From contig NZ_JAGEMO020000016.1 of NCBI RefSeq assembly GCF_017921975.2, positions 177,018 through 241,017 on the forward strand: a stretch of 64,000 nucleotides of DNA, in the 5' to 3' direction. The notes under the pieces are model-generated. The model was not told the origin of the DNA. It did no database searches and saw nothing but the letters and a program-made list of their open reading frames with translations. Each line of letters opens with the position of its first letter. Position 1 is the first letter of the stretch. This stretch comes from Hymenobacter terricola. GTDB lineage: Bacteria; Bacteroidota; Bacteroidia; Cytophagales; Hymenobacteraceae. A program made the position numbers and the translations under genes. Below, one piece after another: positions 35,963 through 44,932 of this stretch.

Positions 35963-36667
35963 ATGAATATTTTCATCAACGACATTCCGCTGGTCATCAA
36001 AAAACTCAGCGAAAAAGTGTACAAGCACAAGTTCGACCTGATTCTCAGCCCCGACGACGACTTCACCTCGAAAGACCTGGTGGGCGATGTGCTGGTGCGC
36101 GACGCCGGCCCGCTGTTCATCGACCGCCTGCTGCGCCTGATGGAGGTGAAAAAGCTGAAAAAGCTGAAATCGCTGACCATGCTGGTCAAAAAGAAAAAAT
36201 TTCTCATCCTGCACTTCAAGGACCAGTTCAAAATTGCCAAAGCCGGCGGCGGGCTGGTGACCAAAGGCGACCAGGTGCTGATGATTTACCGGCTTGGCAA
36301 GTGGGACCTGCCCAAGGGCAAGCTCAAGAGCGAGGAAGACGAGGCGGCGGGTGCCCTGCGCGAAGTAGAAGAGGAAACGAACATCAAGCTGGAACTCGGC
36401 GAAAAGCTGCCCAGTACCTGGCACAGCTATGCCTACAAGGGCAACAAAATGCTGAAGAAAACCAATTGGTACCTCATGAAGTGCCTCGACGACAGTCTGA
36501 TGAAGCCGCAAACCGAGGAATACATCGAAGAGGTGCGCTGGATGTCGCCCCAGGAGGCCCTGGCCAAGCTGGAAGACTCCTACGCTTCCATTGCGCTGGT
36601 GGTGCGGTACTATCTCAGCAACATGGCCGGCAAGCCCGCCAAGGAAACACCCGCCACCGGGAAATAG
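35963..36667 (+). CDS. Nudix hydrolase with N-terminal extension
   Basis: The protein is 234 residues from ATG 35963; the frame before it is antisense to the phosphoesterase gene. The Nudix box spans about residues 118-140 (GKLKSEEDEAAGALREVEEE), with the conserved REVEEE core. Residues 1-95 are a Lys-rich N-terminal segment not seen in plain MutT proteins (repeated KKLKKLKSL). Substrates may be nucleotides, ADP-ribose or capped RNA. The next gene (lipoprotein) starts 17 bp after the stop. Confidence 0.9.
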   Translation: MNIFINDIPLVIKKLSEKVYKHKFDLILSPDDDFTSKDLVGDVLVRDAGPLFIDRLLRLMEVKKLKKLKSLTMLVKKKKFLILHFKDQFKIAKAGGGLVTKGDQVLMIYRLGKWDLPKGKLKSEEDEAAGALREVEEETNIKLELGEKLPSTWHSYAYKGNKMLKKTNWYLMKCLDDSLMKPQTEEYIEEVRWMSPQEALAKLEDSYASIALVVRYYLSNMAGKPAKETPATGK

Positions 36668-36683
36668 ACCTATATTGCGGCTT

Positions 36684-37172
36684 ATGCGGCCGATTTTGGT
36701 AATGCTATTCGTGGCGGGAGTACTTGGCGTGGAGGCCTGTTCCGGCTCCCACGAGCCCCCGCACGACCACACCGTGCCCACCGCGGCCGCTCCGGCCCGG
36801 CCCGGTGAGGAACTGGACGTGCCCAGCCTGCTTGCGCTTTCGATTGACGAAATGGGCCGGCGGGTGGGGCCGCAGCGGCCTATCCCGGCCGGTTTCACCG
36901 ACCCAACGCTGGCTCCGCTGGTGCAGCGCAACGTGCCCCTCGATTCCACTACTGTGTTTCATAGCCGGGGCCTGAGCATGGTGGTGACGTATAACTACCA
37001 CTCGCGCCGAGTGAGCGACCTGCTCCTGCTGGGTAGCAACGAAAACGAGCTTATGCGGCGCGCCAAGCTGCAGCTGGATGCGCCGCATTACCTGGTGCTG
37101 CCGGTTTTTCAGACGCACCACCCCACCCAGCTGCTGGGCCTGCGCGTATTAGCCGTTGCCCAAAGCGAGTAG
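36684..37172 (+). CDS. Hypothetical lipoprotein
   Basis: The protein is 162 residues from ATG 36684, which places a lipobox (GVEAC, Cys about 19) directly after a short hydrophobic stretch. The frame from 36591 overlaps the Nudix gene and is less likely. The mature part (about 20-162) is mixed alpha/beta with no recognised motif. It follows the Nudix gene closely and converges with coaD, 6 bp apart. Confidence 0.65.
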   Translation: MRPILVMLFVAGVLGVEACSGSHEPPHDHTVPTAAAPARPGEELDVPSLLALSIDEMGRRVGPQRPIPAGFTDPTLAPLVQRNVPLDSTTVFHSRGLSMVVTYNYHSRRVSDLLLLGSNENELMRRAKLQLDAPHYLVLPVFQTHHPTQLLGLRVLAVAQSE

Positions 37173-37178
37173 AGCCCG

Positions 37179-37646
37179 CTATATGGCCACCGGGGGCAGC
37201 GCGAAGGGCAGGAACGCATCCACGTTGCCGCCGAAGCGGTGAATGTCCCGAATAATGGTGCTGCTGATGGCGCCCAGAATGGGCGAAGTGAGCAGGAACA
37301 CGGTTTCCAAACCGGGATTGACGTGCTGGTTGCCGTAGGCGATGGGCTTTTCGTATTCGAAATCGGGGCAGTTGCGCAGGCCGCGCAGCAAGTAGGCGGC
37401 CCCCACTTCGCGCGCAAATTCCGCCGTGAGGCCCTTGAAGGTGCGCACCGACACGCGCGGCTCGTCCCGAAACAGCTGGGCGATGAGCTCCTGCATCTGT
37501 TCAACGGGCAGGTAGCGCTGCTTGCTGCTGTTGGTGCCGATGGCCACGATTACCTGGTCGAACAGCCCGACGCCGCGCCGTACAATGTCGAGGTGGCCGT
37601 TGGTGAAAGGGTCGAAAGAGCCGGGAAAGAGGGCGATACGGGCCAT
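37179..37646 (-). CDS. coaD: Pantetheine-phosphate adenylyltransferase
   Basis: The 155-residue enzyme shows the nucleotidyltransferase signature GSFDPFTNGH (9-18) and the late HRFGGNVDAF-type tail. It makes dephospho-CoA from 4'-phosphopantetheine and ATP in coenzyme A synthesis. The DUF3822 gene lies 6 bp upstream on the same strand, the usual Bacteroidota order. Confidence 0.97.
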   Translation of the reverse strand: MARIALFPGSFDPFTNGHLDIVRRGVGLFDQVIVAIGTNSSKQRYLPVEQMQELIAQLFRDEPRVSVRTFKGLTAEFAREVGAAYLLRGLRNCPDFEYEKPIAYGNQHVNPGLETVFLLTSPILGAISSTIIRDIHRFGGNVDAFLPFALPPVAI

Positions 37647-37652
37647 GGCTAC

Positions 37653-38528
37653 TTAGCAAAAATGCAGGCTGAACAAGTCGAAATACCGGTACTCGAACAC
37701 ATCGTTGAGCCGGTAGCTGTACTGCACGTTGCCGGGGCGCGAGCCAAACCGCACGTTGCGCACATAGGTGCGCAGCAGGCTGAAAACGGCCGAGTCAGGC
37801 GTGAGCTCGCCCCACACGGTCACCTCGTCCTGGTCGGGGTCGAGGCTGAGTTCCTGCATGACGAGGATGGTGTAGTACACCACATCTTCGGCCGTGGTGC
37901 AGGGGAAAACGTTGCAGTACTCCAGGTGCTGGCCCAGCACCACCAGCGTCAGCTCCTGCGTGCCGGGGTTGAGGTAGAGGCGGCGGGGCGCATTGGCGCC
38001 GCGCTGGTGCACCAGGCCGGCCAGCAGGGCGCTGGTGTGGTGCAGCAGCCGGCCGGCGGCCCCGTGCGTAGCGGCCAGCCAATCGGCCAGGGCCGCGTCG
38101 GCCGCGAACACATTCACCAGTTCCAGGCCGGGGTGGGTGGTGTGGCGCACGGTTTCGGTGGGGGCGAGGGTGTGATGCAGGCGCAGGGCGGCCACCTCGT
38201 CGCCGGCCCGGAACAAGGGCGCGGGCAGCAGCGTGAAGGCCCGGCCCGTAATGGCCATCCGCACCGCATTCCAGCCCCGCTGGGCCAGGAAATCGTGCTG
38301 CGGAGCCAGGGCGGGCAGGCCGCCGGCGGTCAGCGCGTATTCTTCGAGGGCCACAAACTTGCGCCGTTCCACGTCCGCAACGGCCAGGGCCAGGCGCGTG
38401 GGGCTGGCCAGCAGGTACAGGTTGTACGCGGCCGTATTGGCGGGTTCAAATGTCTCGTCGCGCAGGCGCAACAAGGCCGAAGGCGCGGCCGTGGGGGCGG
38501 AAGAAGCAGAAGCAGCGGAGGCAGACAC
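37653..38528 (-). CDS. DUF3822 family protein
   Basis: This 291-residue protein matches the DUF3822 family, known almost only from Bacteroidota and often encoded beside coaD. Features are an Ala/Ser-rich start, a central YLNPGTQELTLVVLG (about 200) and a C-terminal YRLNDVFEYRYFDLF. It may have an actin/hexokinase-like fold, but the activity is unknown. Translational proximity to coaD suggests a link with CoA metabolism or with ribosomal RNA modification genes found nearby in other genomes. Confidence 0.85.
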   Translation of the reverse strand: MSASAASASSAPTAAPSALLRLRDETFEPANTAAYNLYLLASPTRLALAVADVERRKFVALEEYALTAGGLPALAPQHDFLAQRGWNAVRMAITGRAFTLLPAPLFRAGDEVAALRLHHTLAPTETVRHTTHPGLELVNVFAADAALADWLAATHGAAGRLLHHTSALLAGLVHQRGANAPRRLYLNPGTQELTLVVLGQHLEYCNVFPCTTAEDVVYYTILVMQELSLDPDQDEVTVWGELTPDSAVFSLLRTYVRNVRFGSRPGNVQYSYRLNDVFEYRYFDLFSLHFC

Positions 38529-38629
38529 AAATCGAAGCTAAACCGGCCAAGCGGCCGGGGCTAAAGATAAGGCTTCGCCGAATGAGGAAGAAAGAATTGG
38601 CGGTTGGGGCCGGAATTCCTGATTCCTCA

Positions 38630-39139
38630 TCAAGAGAAGCGTACCTGAGGTACGAATACATCATCGGGGCTGAGCACGTGGTGCAGCACGGGGTGCACCT
38701 GGGCGGGCGGCAGGTGCATCAGCTGCCGGGGTGTGTGCCACGCCAGCTCCGTTAGTACCTGCTGGTCAGGGGCGTGTTCGGGGTCGTGGCCCAATTGGGG
38801 GAGCGTAGTTTCATCGGCCAGCACTTCAAAAAACAGCTCCAACGCCTGCAGCTTGCCTTTGCTAAATTCGTGCAGGTGCAGAAAGCGACCCACGCTCACC
38901 GCTAGCCCGGTTTCTTCCTGAAACTCGCGCACCAGAGCCGCTCGGATACTTTCGCCAAACTGCCAGCCCCCGCCCGGCGGCGACCAGAATGGCGCGTCCA
39001 GCGGCAGCAGGCCGCGGTGCCCGGCGAGCAGCATGGCCCCTTCGCGCAGCAACAGGCCGCCCACCCGCACCCGCACCTTGCCGGAATATGCCTGCAGCAA
39101 AGTATCAGGGGGAATAGTTGTTGAATTCGAATTGAGCAT
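38630..39139 (-). CDS. Nudix hydrolase
   Basis: The 169-residue Nudix protein has a Nudix box GGWQFGESIRAALVREFQEE (about 57-76) with REFQEE, and a following TGL. Short forms of this kind act on nucleotide sugars or dNTPs. The start is ATG 39139. Independent of the Nudix gene at 35963, with no N-terminal extension. Confidence 0.9.
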   Translation of the reverse strand: MLNSNSTTIPPDTLLQAYSGKVRVRVGGLLLREGAMLLAGHRGLLPLDAPFWSPPGGGWQFGESIRAALVREFQEETGLAVSVGRFLHLHEFSKGKLQALELFFEVLADETTLPQLGHDPEHAPDQQVLTELAWHTPRQLMHLPPAQVHPVLHHVLSPDDVFVPQVRFS

Positions 39140-39266
39140 GGGGCGTCGGGGCGGGCATCAAGGCGCACCCACAAGGTCGGGGCGCGGCATTGTACGGCAA
39201 ACGACAAGCCGACGCCATTATTTTCCGCCTAACTCAGAAAAATAAATGCGTTGCGGTTAAGCCAGG

Positions 39267-39860
39267 CTATTGCCGGGCCACCTGGCGGCGCCGGGTCCGC
39301 CAGCGGCGCAGCCGGCTCAGAATGAACACCAGCAGCAGCACCACCAGCCCCGCCGCCACCAGCGGCAGCAGCAGCGTAAGGGCCACGCCGCCCACCGCCA
39401 GCGTGTTTTCAGCGGTGGCCAGCACGGGGTTGCCCAGGCCGCCGGTGGTGGCCGTGGAGGCCCCGCGCAGCAGGGCCGTACCGGTTTGCACCAGCCCGGC
39501 CGTGCCGCCACCCACCAGTATGCCCAGCGTCCAGCGCAGGGTGGGGTCGAGGTGGGGGAGGGCCGAGGTCATGAGAATGGTGCCGGCCACGAAAGACGCG
39601 GGCGTGGTGAGGGCGTCGAGCAGGTGGTCGACCACGGGGATGTAGTAGCCCGCTATTTCCACCACGGTGGCCGTGGCCAGCGTGAGCAGCGCCGCCCAAC
39701 TGCCCAGCCACGCAAAGCCAGCGGCCGGCGCCAGGTAGCCGGTGTGGTAGGCCAGACTGGCGGCCAGCAGCGGCACAAACACCCGAAACCCGCTACACGC
39801 CGCCAGCCCCAGGCCCAGCGCGCCCGCCACCAGAAACTGCATTGCCGGCAACTGTTCCAT
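39267..39860 (-). CDS. DUF4126 family membrane protein
   Basis: The 197-residue integral membrane protein has 5-6 hydrophobic helices, a conserved CSGFRVFVPLL near residue 23 and SWAALLTLATATVVEIAGYYIPVVDHLLD at about 52-82. DUF4126 proteins are predicted membrane proteins of unknown role; the acidic/His positions in the second segment (VEIAGYYIPVVDH) are conserved in the family. The C-terminus is basic (RRWRTRRRQ) and probably cytosolic. Confidence 0.85.
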   Translation of the reverse strand: MEQLPAMQFLVAGALGLGLAACSGFRVFVPLLAASLAYHTGYLAPAAGFAWLGSWAALLTLATATVVEIAGYYIPVVDHLLDALTTPASFVAGTILMTSALPHLDPTLRWTLGILVGGGTAGLVQTGTALLRGASTATTGGLGNPVLATAENTLAVGGVALTLLLPLVAAGLVVLLLVFILSRLRRWRTRRRQVARQ

Positions 39861-39913
39861 CGGTTTTGAATGCTAAAGTGAAGGCCGAAGCTACGAGCCA
39901 ACTGCCAAGCCAG

Positions 39914-39921
39914 TACCTTTG
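39914..39921 (+). promoter_or_regulatory. -7 element upstream of the thioesterase gene
   Basis: TACCTTTG matches the consensus and lies about 150 bp before the chosen GTG start, implying a long leader. No clear -33 element. Weak evidence. Confidence 0.35.
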
Positions 39922-40074
39922 GCCTCCCAAACGTTAAACTACCCTCACGGGCTGCAAAGGCAGCTTTCAGGCTCTAAGAAGTTTTAAAAAATACCGATAG
40001 TACAACGCAGTACAAACTATGGTTTGGGCAGCTGGCTTTCGCAATTTCTCTCAGGCAAACATAACCGATTTTTC

Positions 40075-40530
40075 GTGTCTTCTATTAACCAGGACCCTAC
40101 CGCCGCTTCCGCTTCAGGTATTACCGATGACCTGGAAGTGCGCATCCGGCGCAAGCTTATTCGCCAGAATTTCATGCACCTCATCGGGGCCGATTTGACG
40201 GCGATAGCGCCCGGCCGGGTGGAGGCCGAGCTGCGGATGGGCGAGCAGCACTTGCAGCAGCGCGGCTTTGCCCACGGCGGCCTCACCGCCACAATGGCCG
40301 ATTTGGTGGCCGGCTTTGCGTCGGTCACCCTCATCCCCGACAACTTTGGTGTGGTGACTTCCGATTTGAAAATCTCCTATCTTAACCCCGGCCTCGGGCA
40401 GAAAATCAAAGCCGTCGGCTGGGTGCTGAAAGCTGGCCGGCGCCTGCACTTCTGCGAAGCCGAGGTGTGGTGCGATGACGTGCTCATTGCCAAAGCCAGC
40501 GCCACGATGGCGGTGATTGAACCTAGCTAA
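40075..40530 (+). CDS. PaaI-type hotdog thioesterase
   Basis: This 151-residue protein (GTG 40075) has a HotDog-fold pattern: LIGADL, RGFAHGGLTATMADLVAG (the helix motif) and KISYLNPG, as in PaaI/YbgC-like thioesterases. It hydrolyses acyl-CoA thioesters, probably aromatic or short acyl. The frame continues upstream to TTG 40024 but that part looks non-coding. The start could also be ATG 40174 if the N-terminal 33 residues are not used. The next gene begins 6 bp after the stop. Confidence 0.82.
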   Translation: MSSINQDPTAASASGITDDLEVRIRRKLIRQNFMHLIGADLTAIAPGRVEAELRMGEQHLQQRGFAHGGLTATMADLVAGFASVTLIPDNFGVVTSDLKISYLNPGLGQKIKAVGWVLKAGRRLHFCEAEVWCDDVLIAKASATMAVIEPS

Positions 40531-40536
40531 ATCGTC

Positions 40537-40785
40537 ATGGTTTCCAATCAGCAGAAAGCGTTAAAAGCGCTGCATAAGTTGCTGGTGCACGGCCGAAGCC
40601 TGGCCTTCGAAGGAATGCCCAGCGAAGAGCTGGCGTGGTTTTTCGATGATTTGGAATACCTGCCGGCGCTAATGATGGAAGTGCAAAATACTGACGAAAG
40701 ATTTGAGTCGCACTTGGAAGGTATTTGTACCAAATTCAATTGCAGCCACATTTTCAGCCTACACCAAAAGGGCATATCAACTTGA
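40537..40785 (+). CDS. Small hypothetical protein (82 aa)
   Basis: A short frame in the same direction as the thioesterase, starting 6 bp after its stop. It is Leu/Glu-rich, with MPSEELAWFFDDLEYLPALMMEVQ in the middle, and predicted helical. The spacing suggests co-translation. No family is recognised, and function is unknown. Confidence 0.6.
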   Translation: MVSNQQKALKALHKLLVHGRSLAFEGMPSEELAWFFDDLEYLPALMMEVQNTDERFESHLEGICTKFNCSHIFSLHQKGIST

Positions 40786-40815
40786 ATTACTTCGCAGGTT
40801 ATCTGTTGACCAACA

Positions 40816-42246
40816 ATGCTTACTGTTAGAAATCCTTCCGTCCGCGACTATTTCCCCTACGAGCCTACCGACGACCAGGCGCTGCTGTTCACGCAGCTTG
40901 ATGCGTTTTTGCGCGACCAGTTGCCGGGCCGCAAGGTGTTTGTGCTGCGCGGCTATGCGGGCACGGGCAAAACCACTGTGGTGAGCGCCCTGGTGCAGTG
41001 GCTGCACCAGCTGCAACGCAAATACACGCTGATGGCGCCCACCGGCCGCGCCGCCAAGGTGATGGCGGGCTACGCGGGCGTGCCGGCCAGCACCATTCAC
41101 AAGAAAATTTACCGCCAGACCTCCGGCTCGCCCTCCGAGCGGCTCAACTTCCAGCGCCAGCCCAACCGCGCCGAGCAAATGCTGTACATCGTGGACGAGG
41201 CCTCGATGATTTCGGACGAGAAAGCCTTCGGTGAAAGTGGGCTGCTGGACGATTTGATCGGGTTTGTGTTCGAGAAAACGAGCAACAAGCTGCTGCTCAT
41301 CGGCGATACGGCGCAGCTGCCGCCGGTGGGCCAGCTCCTGAGCCCGGCCCTGGACCCGGAGCTGCTGGCGCACCGCTTCCGGGCCACCGTGGGCAGCGTG
41401 GAGCTGCGCCAGGTGATGCGCCAGGCCCAGGAATCGGGCATATTGGTGAATGCCACGGAGCTGCGGGAGGAATTGCGGCAGGAACACCCCGATATCCAGC
41501 TGCACACCAAGGGTTTCGGTGATATTTTTAAGATGGGCGGCGATAAGCTGGAGGACGGCCTGCGCTGGGCCTACCGCAACTACGGCCACGAAAACACCAC
41601 CATCATCTGCCGCTCAAACCGGAACGCCAATCAATACAACCAGCTCATCCGCAGGGCGTTGTTCGATGCCGAGGAGGAGATTGAGGGCGGCGACTACCTG
41701 ATGGTGGTGCGCAACAACTACTATTGGCTGCCGAAGGACTCGGAAATCGGCTTTCTGGCCAACGGGGACTTTTTGGAAATCACCAAAATTATCCGGCGCG
41801 AGGAGATGTACGGCTTCCATTTTGCGCAGGCCCAGGTGCGGCTGGTGGACTACCCCGATGAGCCCCAGATTGAAGTGAAGCTGCTGCTCGACACGCTGCA
41901 CACCGAGAGCCCGGCCCTGCCATCGGACCGGAATAATGCCCTGTACCTGGCTGTGAGCGAGGATTATGCCCACCTCAAGACCAAGGCCGAGCGCTACAAG
42001 GAAATGCGCAAAGACCCATACCTGAACGCCCTGCAAATCAAGTTTGCCTACGCCCTCACCTGCCACAAGGCGCAGGGCGGGCAGTGGCAGGCCGTGTTTG
42101 TAGACCACGGTTTTTTGAAGCCCGATGAGCCGCTGGCGGGCGAGTTTGCGCGCTGGCTCTACACGGCCATCACGCGGGCCTCGGAGCGGCTGTTCCTCCT
42201 GAATTTCCAGCAGAAGCTGCTGAGCGACCCGCCGGTGGAAGAGTAA
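40816..42246 (+). CDS. RecD-like ATP-dependent DNA helicase
   Basis: The 476-residue protein shows SF1B helicase motifs: Walker A GYAGTGKTT (46-54), motif Ia MAPTGRAAK, Walker B IVDEASM, motif III GDTAQLPP, and a C-terminal TCHKAQGGQW and YTAITRASERL (motifs V/VI). RecD2-type helicases unwind DNA 5' to 3' and help repair. It lacks the N-terminal extension of full RecD2 proteins. It may be the last gene of a three-gene run after the thioesterase and the 82-aa gene. Confidence 0.92.
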   Translation: MLTVRNPSVRDYFPYEPTDDQALLFTQLDAFLRDQLPGRKVFVLRGYAGTGKTTVVSALVQWLHQLQRKYTLMAPTGRAAKVMAGYAGVPASTIHKKIYRQTSGSPSERLNFQRQPNRAEQMLYIVDEASMISDEKAFGESGLLDDLIGFVFEKTSNKLLLIGDTAQLPPVGQLLSPALDPELLAHRFRATVGSVELRQVMRQAQESGILVNATELREELRQEHPDIQLHTKGFGDIFKMGGDKLEDGLRWAYRNYGHENTTIICRSNRNANQYNQLIRRALFDAEEEIEGGDYLMVVRNNYYWLPKDSEIGFLANGDFLEITKIIRREEMYGFHFAQAQVRLVDYPDEPQIEVKLLLDTLHTESPALPSDRNNALYLAVSEDYAHLKTKAERYKEMRKDPYLNALQIKFAYALTCHKAQGGQWQAVFVDHGFLKPDEPLAGEFARWLYTAITRASERLFLLNFQQKLLSDPPVEE

Positions 42247-42436
42247 GCTAAACGGCTGGGCCCGCGCTTTGCCATCGGCGCGGGTACCGGCCGATGAAGT
42301 GCTATATTCAAGCCCAAGGGCACAACTTTCGTCATGATTTCCGGGCGTTTACGAGCAATAGGAATTTAACGACCAGCGACTGGGTTACTTAAACTTCACG
42401 GTTTCTTCAGGGAGGCCCGGCTAGTTTGGTCGTAAA

Positions 42437-42467
42437 TTTGCGAGACCGGGCGAAACCAGTAAATTTG
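42437..42467 (+). promoter_or_regulatory. Consensus Bacteroidota promoter for the DUF1573 gene
   Basis: TTTG at 42437-42440 and TAAATTTG at 42460-42467 are separated by 19 bp, an exact match to the TTTG / TAnnTTTG consensus. Start codon 42511 follows after a leader of about 35 nt. The two overlap a direct repeat of taaatttg (42433-42440 and 42460-42467). Confidence 0.75.
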
Positions 42468-42510
42468 TTAAACCCAACCCTTCTTCACAACTCATTACAT
42501 TTCCTGATTC

Positions 42511-43050
42511 ATGAAAAAAACCTTGCTCCTCGCCCTGAGCCTGACCGCTGCCGCTTACACCGCGCAGGCCCAGGCCACGCCGCCCGCTGCTAAAGCTGGC
42601 ACCACTGCGGGTCCCGCTATCACGTTCGAAGAAGTGAAGTACGACTTTGGCTCTGTGGTGCAGGGTGGTACCGTTGACCACACCTTCAAATTCAAGAACA
42701 CCGGCACGGCTCCCCTCGTGATTTCCAACATCGGCGTGAGCTGCGGCTGCACCACCCCGGAGTGGACCAAAGCGCCGGTAATGCCCGGCAAAACCGGCAC
42801 CATCGCCGCGCACTTCAACTCGACCGGCAAAATGGGCATGCAGAACAAAGTGCTGACCATTGAGTCGAACGCCACGGCTGGCAGCACCACCGTGTCGCTG
42901 GTAGGCGAGGTGAAAGAAGCTTCGGCTACCGCCAACGCGGCTCCGCAAATGGCCGTAACCGAAACCACGGCTGCCACGACCGTGAAAGACAACGGCAAAA
43001 AAGTGAAAGAGAAAAGCGGCGATGCTAAAATGAAAGCCAAGATTAAGTAA
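42511..43050 (+). CDS. DUF1573 exported protein
   Basis: The 179-residue protein has a signal peptide (MKKTLLLALSLTAAAY, cut near AQA), then one DUF1573 Ig-like domain (about 30-130) with the conserved FGSVVQGGTVDHTFKFKN and SCGCTTPEW. The C-terminal region (about 140-179) is Lys-rich and low in complexity. DUF1573 proteins are exported and common in Bacteroidota; their role is not known. A strong promoter precedes it and a strong terminator follows, so it is probably well expressed. Confidence 0.9.
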   Translation: MKKTLLLALSLTAAAYTAQAQATPPAAKAGTTAGPAITFEEVKYDFGSVVQGGTVDHTFKFKNTGTAPLVISNIGVSCGCTTPEWTKAPVMPGKTGTIAAHFNSTGKMGMQNKVLTIESNATAGSTTVSLVGEVKEASATANAAPQMAVTETTAATTVKDNGKKVKEKSGDAKMKAKIK

Positions 43051-43074
43051 GCGGCCCACGCTCCTGACTATTTG

Positions 43075-43111
43075 AAAAGGGACGGTTCGCGCAAGCGAAC
43101 CGTCCCTTTTT
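43075..43111. terminator. Terminator after the DUF1573 gene
   Basis: Stem aaaagggacggttcgc / gcgaaccgtccctttt with a T tract, between convergent genes. Confidence 0.93.
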
Positions 43112-43162
43112 GCTTTATAAAAGGAAGCTCAGCAACCAGAAGACCGGCCGCAGAAAGGGCCA

Positions 43163-43549
43163 TTACACTAGTTTCAGGCCGCGTACGGCTAGTGCCAGGC
43201 TGAGCCAGCCGGCCAGAAACAGCAGCCCACCGATTGGGGCTACGGCGCCCAGCTTGGTAATGCCCGTGAAACAGATGCCGTAGAGCGAGCCGCTGAAAAC
43301 GAGGATGCCGCCGGCCCACAGCCAGCCGGTGGTGCCCAGCGCCCGCAGCTCGGGGCGGGCCGCCCACAGCACCCCAATGGCCAGCATCGCCAGGGCATGG
43401 TAGAACTGGTAGCGTACGGCGGTTTCGAAGGTTTCGAGGCGGCCGGCCCGCACCAGCATATCGTGCAGCGCATGGGCGCCAAAAGCTCCGATGGCCACCC
43501 CCAACCCCCCAAACAGGGCCGCGAGCTGAATAAGAAGACGAGCAGTCAT
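43163..43549 (-). CDS. DUF423 family small membrane protein
   Basis: The protein is 128 residues from ATG 43549. It has four transmembrane segments with the family signature GAFGAHAL (21-28) and a late GLLFLAGWLSLA. DUF423 (YgdD-like) proteins are conserved inner-membrane proteins of unknown function. The frame upstream to 43645 is not needed: a -7 box is at 43577-43584. Confidence 0.9.
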   Translation of the reverse strand: MTARLLIQLAALFGGLGVAIGAFGAHALHDMLVRAGRLETFETAVRYQFYHALAMLAIGVLWAARPELRALGTTGWLWAGGILVFSGSLYGICFTGITKLGAVAPIGGLLFLAGWLSLALAVRGLKLV

Positions 43550-43576
43550 ATGGGCAATAAACGGACGGTGAAGCGG

Positions 43577-43584
43577 CAAAGGTA
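43577..43584 (-). promoter_or_regulatory. -7 element for the DUF423 gene
   Basis: The minus strand reads TACCTTTG, 28-35 bp before ATG 43549, supporting that start. Confidence 0.5.
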
Positions 43585-43598
43585 GGCCGGAGCCGGGG

Positions 43599-44864
43599 TC
43601 ATATTTGCCGCACGAGGCGCAGGGTGGCGGTGTGCAGGAGGCCATCGGGCCGGCGTAGCAGCAGCAGCAGCGTGCGGCCGTTTTCGGAGCGCAGCATGCG
43701 GTCGAGCTGGGAAAGAGAAAACACGTTTACGGGGATGAAATTGATGCTCACCAATTCGTCGTCCGCCTGAACGCCGGCGGTGGCGGCGGGCGAGCCGGGC
43801 GCCACGCGCAGTATCAGAAAGCGGCGGTAGTCGGGGCCGGTGGCCAACAAATCGATGCCGCACATGTCGTGCTCGAACGGGTCGCGGAATTTGATGTTGG
43901 GCCGCAGCAGCAGGCGCTCGTGGGGGTAGTCGATGACGAGGGAAAACCGCTTGAGTAGTTCGTAGCCCACGTTGCCGTTGCGGGGCACGTCCACGCGCCG
44001 GTGCACGTCGGCGGCGTCGGGGTAGGAGGTGAGCACCGAATGCAGCGAGTAGCGGCCCAGGTGCAGGTTGGGCACGCGGCCCAAAAAGCCGCGCACCGTG
44101 CCCGTGAGGCCGCGGCCGAGGTCGGCGGGCAGGCGGTGGGCGGGCCCCACCAGGCGCGGGTCCGAATCGAGCTCGATGGAAAGGGCGTGGCTGGCCCCGG
44201 TGTCGAGCACCAGCTTCAGCGGCATGGAGAGGGAATCGGTGAGCTGCACCTGGGCCGTGAAATAGGCTTTGTTGTTTTCGAGCGACAACGGCATGCTGCT
44301 CCATTGCTTGCCGCGGGGCACCCGGTAGGTGGCCGGTGCCTGGAGCTCCATGCTCCCGTCTTCGGGGCGCAGCGTCACCACAAAGCTGTGGAACAGCTCG
44401 GAACCCAGAATGCCGTAAATAGGCAGGCCCACGTAGCCCGAAAGGTTCAGCACGTCATCGGAAAGAACCAGCCACGTCATGTGCGGCGCCACCACGCCGT
44501 GCAGCTCCACCCGCACGCCGTCGGTCTGGTAGGCTTCCAGGCCCGCGTCCAGGCCCCCGGCCCCAATCACCCGGAATTTTTGTCCGTGCTGTAAATGCAG
44601 TGAATCGGCCAGCGCGGAGGATGTGATGATGGAAGTCCCGACGCCGGTATCGAGCAAGAAATTGAATGGCCCGAATCCGTTCAGCATGGCGCTTACCACC
44701 AGTAGGTTGCGCTGCAGCTGAATAGGCACCCGGGCTTTCTGGCGCTTGGCTTTCTGAAAAACGAACGGCGCTGCCGCCGCGATGACCTGCGCGTGCACTA
44801 CCTGGCGTATTTCCCCGCAAAAGCTCAGGGAAACCAGCAAACACACAAAGCGCAGGACAAACAT
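43599..44864 (-). CDS. Secreted retropepsin-like aspartyl protease with PDZ domain
   Basis: The protein is 421 residues from ATG 44864, which starts a signal peptide (MFVLRFVCLLVSLSFCG). Two aspartyl-protease half-domains follow: LDTGVGTS at about 73-80 and LDTGASHA at about 205-212. A PDZ-like domain occupies about 335-400 (PGSPAATAGVQADDELVSINF). It resembles periplasmic or exported retropepsin-like proteases of Bacteroidota. The substrate is unknown. Confidence 0.87.
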   Translation of the reverse strand: MFVLRFVCLLVSLSFCGEIRQVVHAQVIAAAAPFVFQKAKRQKARVPIQLQRNLLVVSAMLNGFGPFNFLLDTGVGTSIITSSALADSLHLQHGQKFRVIGAGGLDAGLEAYQTDGVRVELHGVVAPHMTWLVLSDDVLNLSGYVGLPIYGILGSELFHSFVVTLRPEDGSMELQAPATYRVPRGKQWSSMPLSLENNKAYFTAQVQLTDSLSMPLKLVLDTGASHALSIELDSDPRLVGPAHRLPADLGRGLTGTVRGFLGRVPNLHLGRYSLHSVLTSYPDAADVHRRVDVPRNGNVGYELLKRFSLVIDYPHERLLLRPNIKFRDPFEHDMCGIDLLATGPDYRRFLILRVAPGSPAATAGVQADDELVSINFIPVNVFSLSQLDRMLRSENGRTLLLLLRRPDGLLHTATLRLVRQI

Positions 44865-44932
44865 GGTGAGGGGGGCACAACCGAAGCGGTAAATTAAGCG
44901 AATAAGACCCGCCTTTACCGCTCGGGGCCGCA

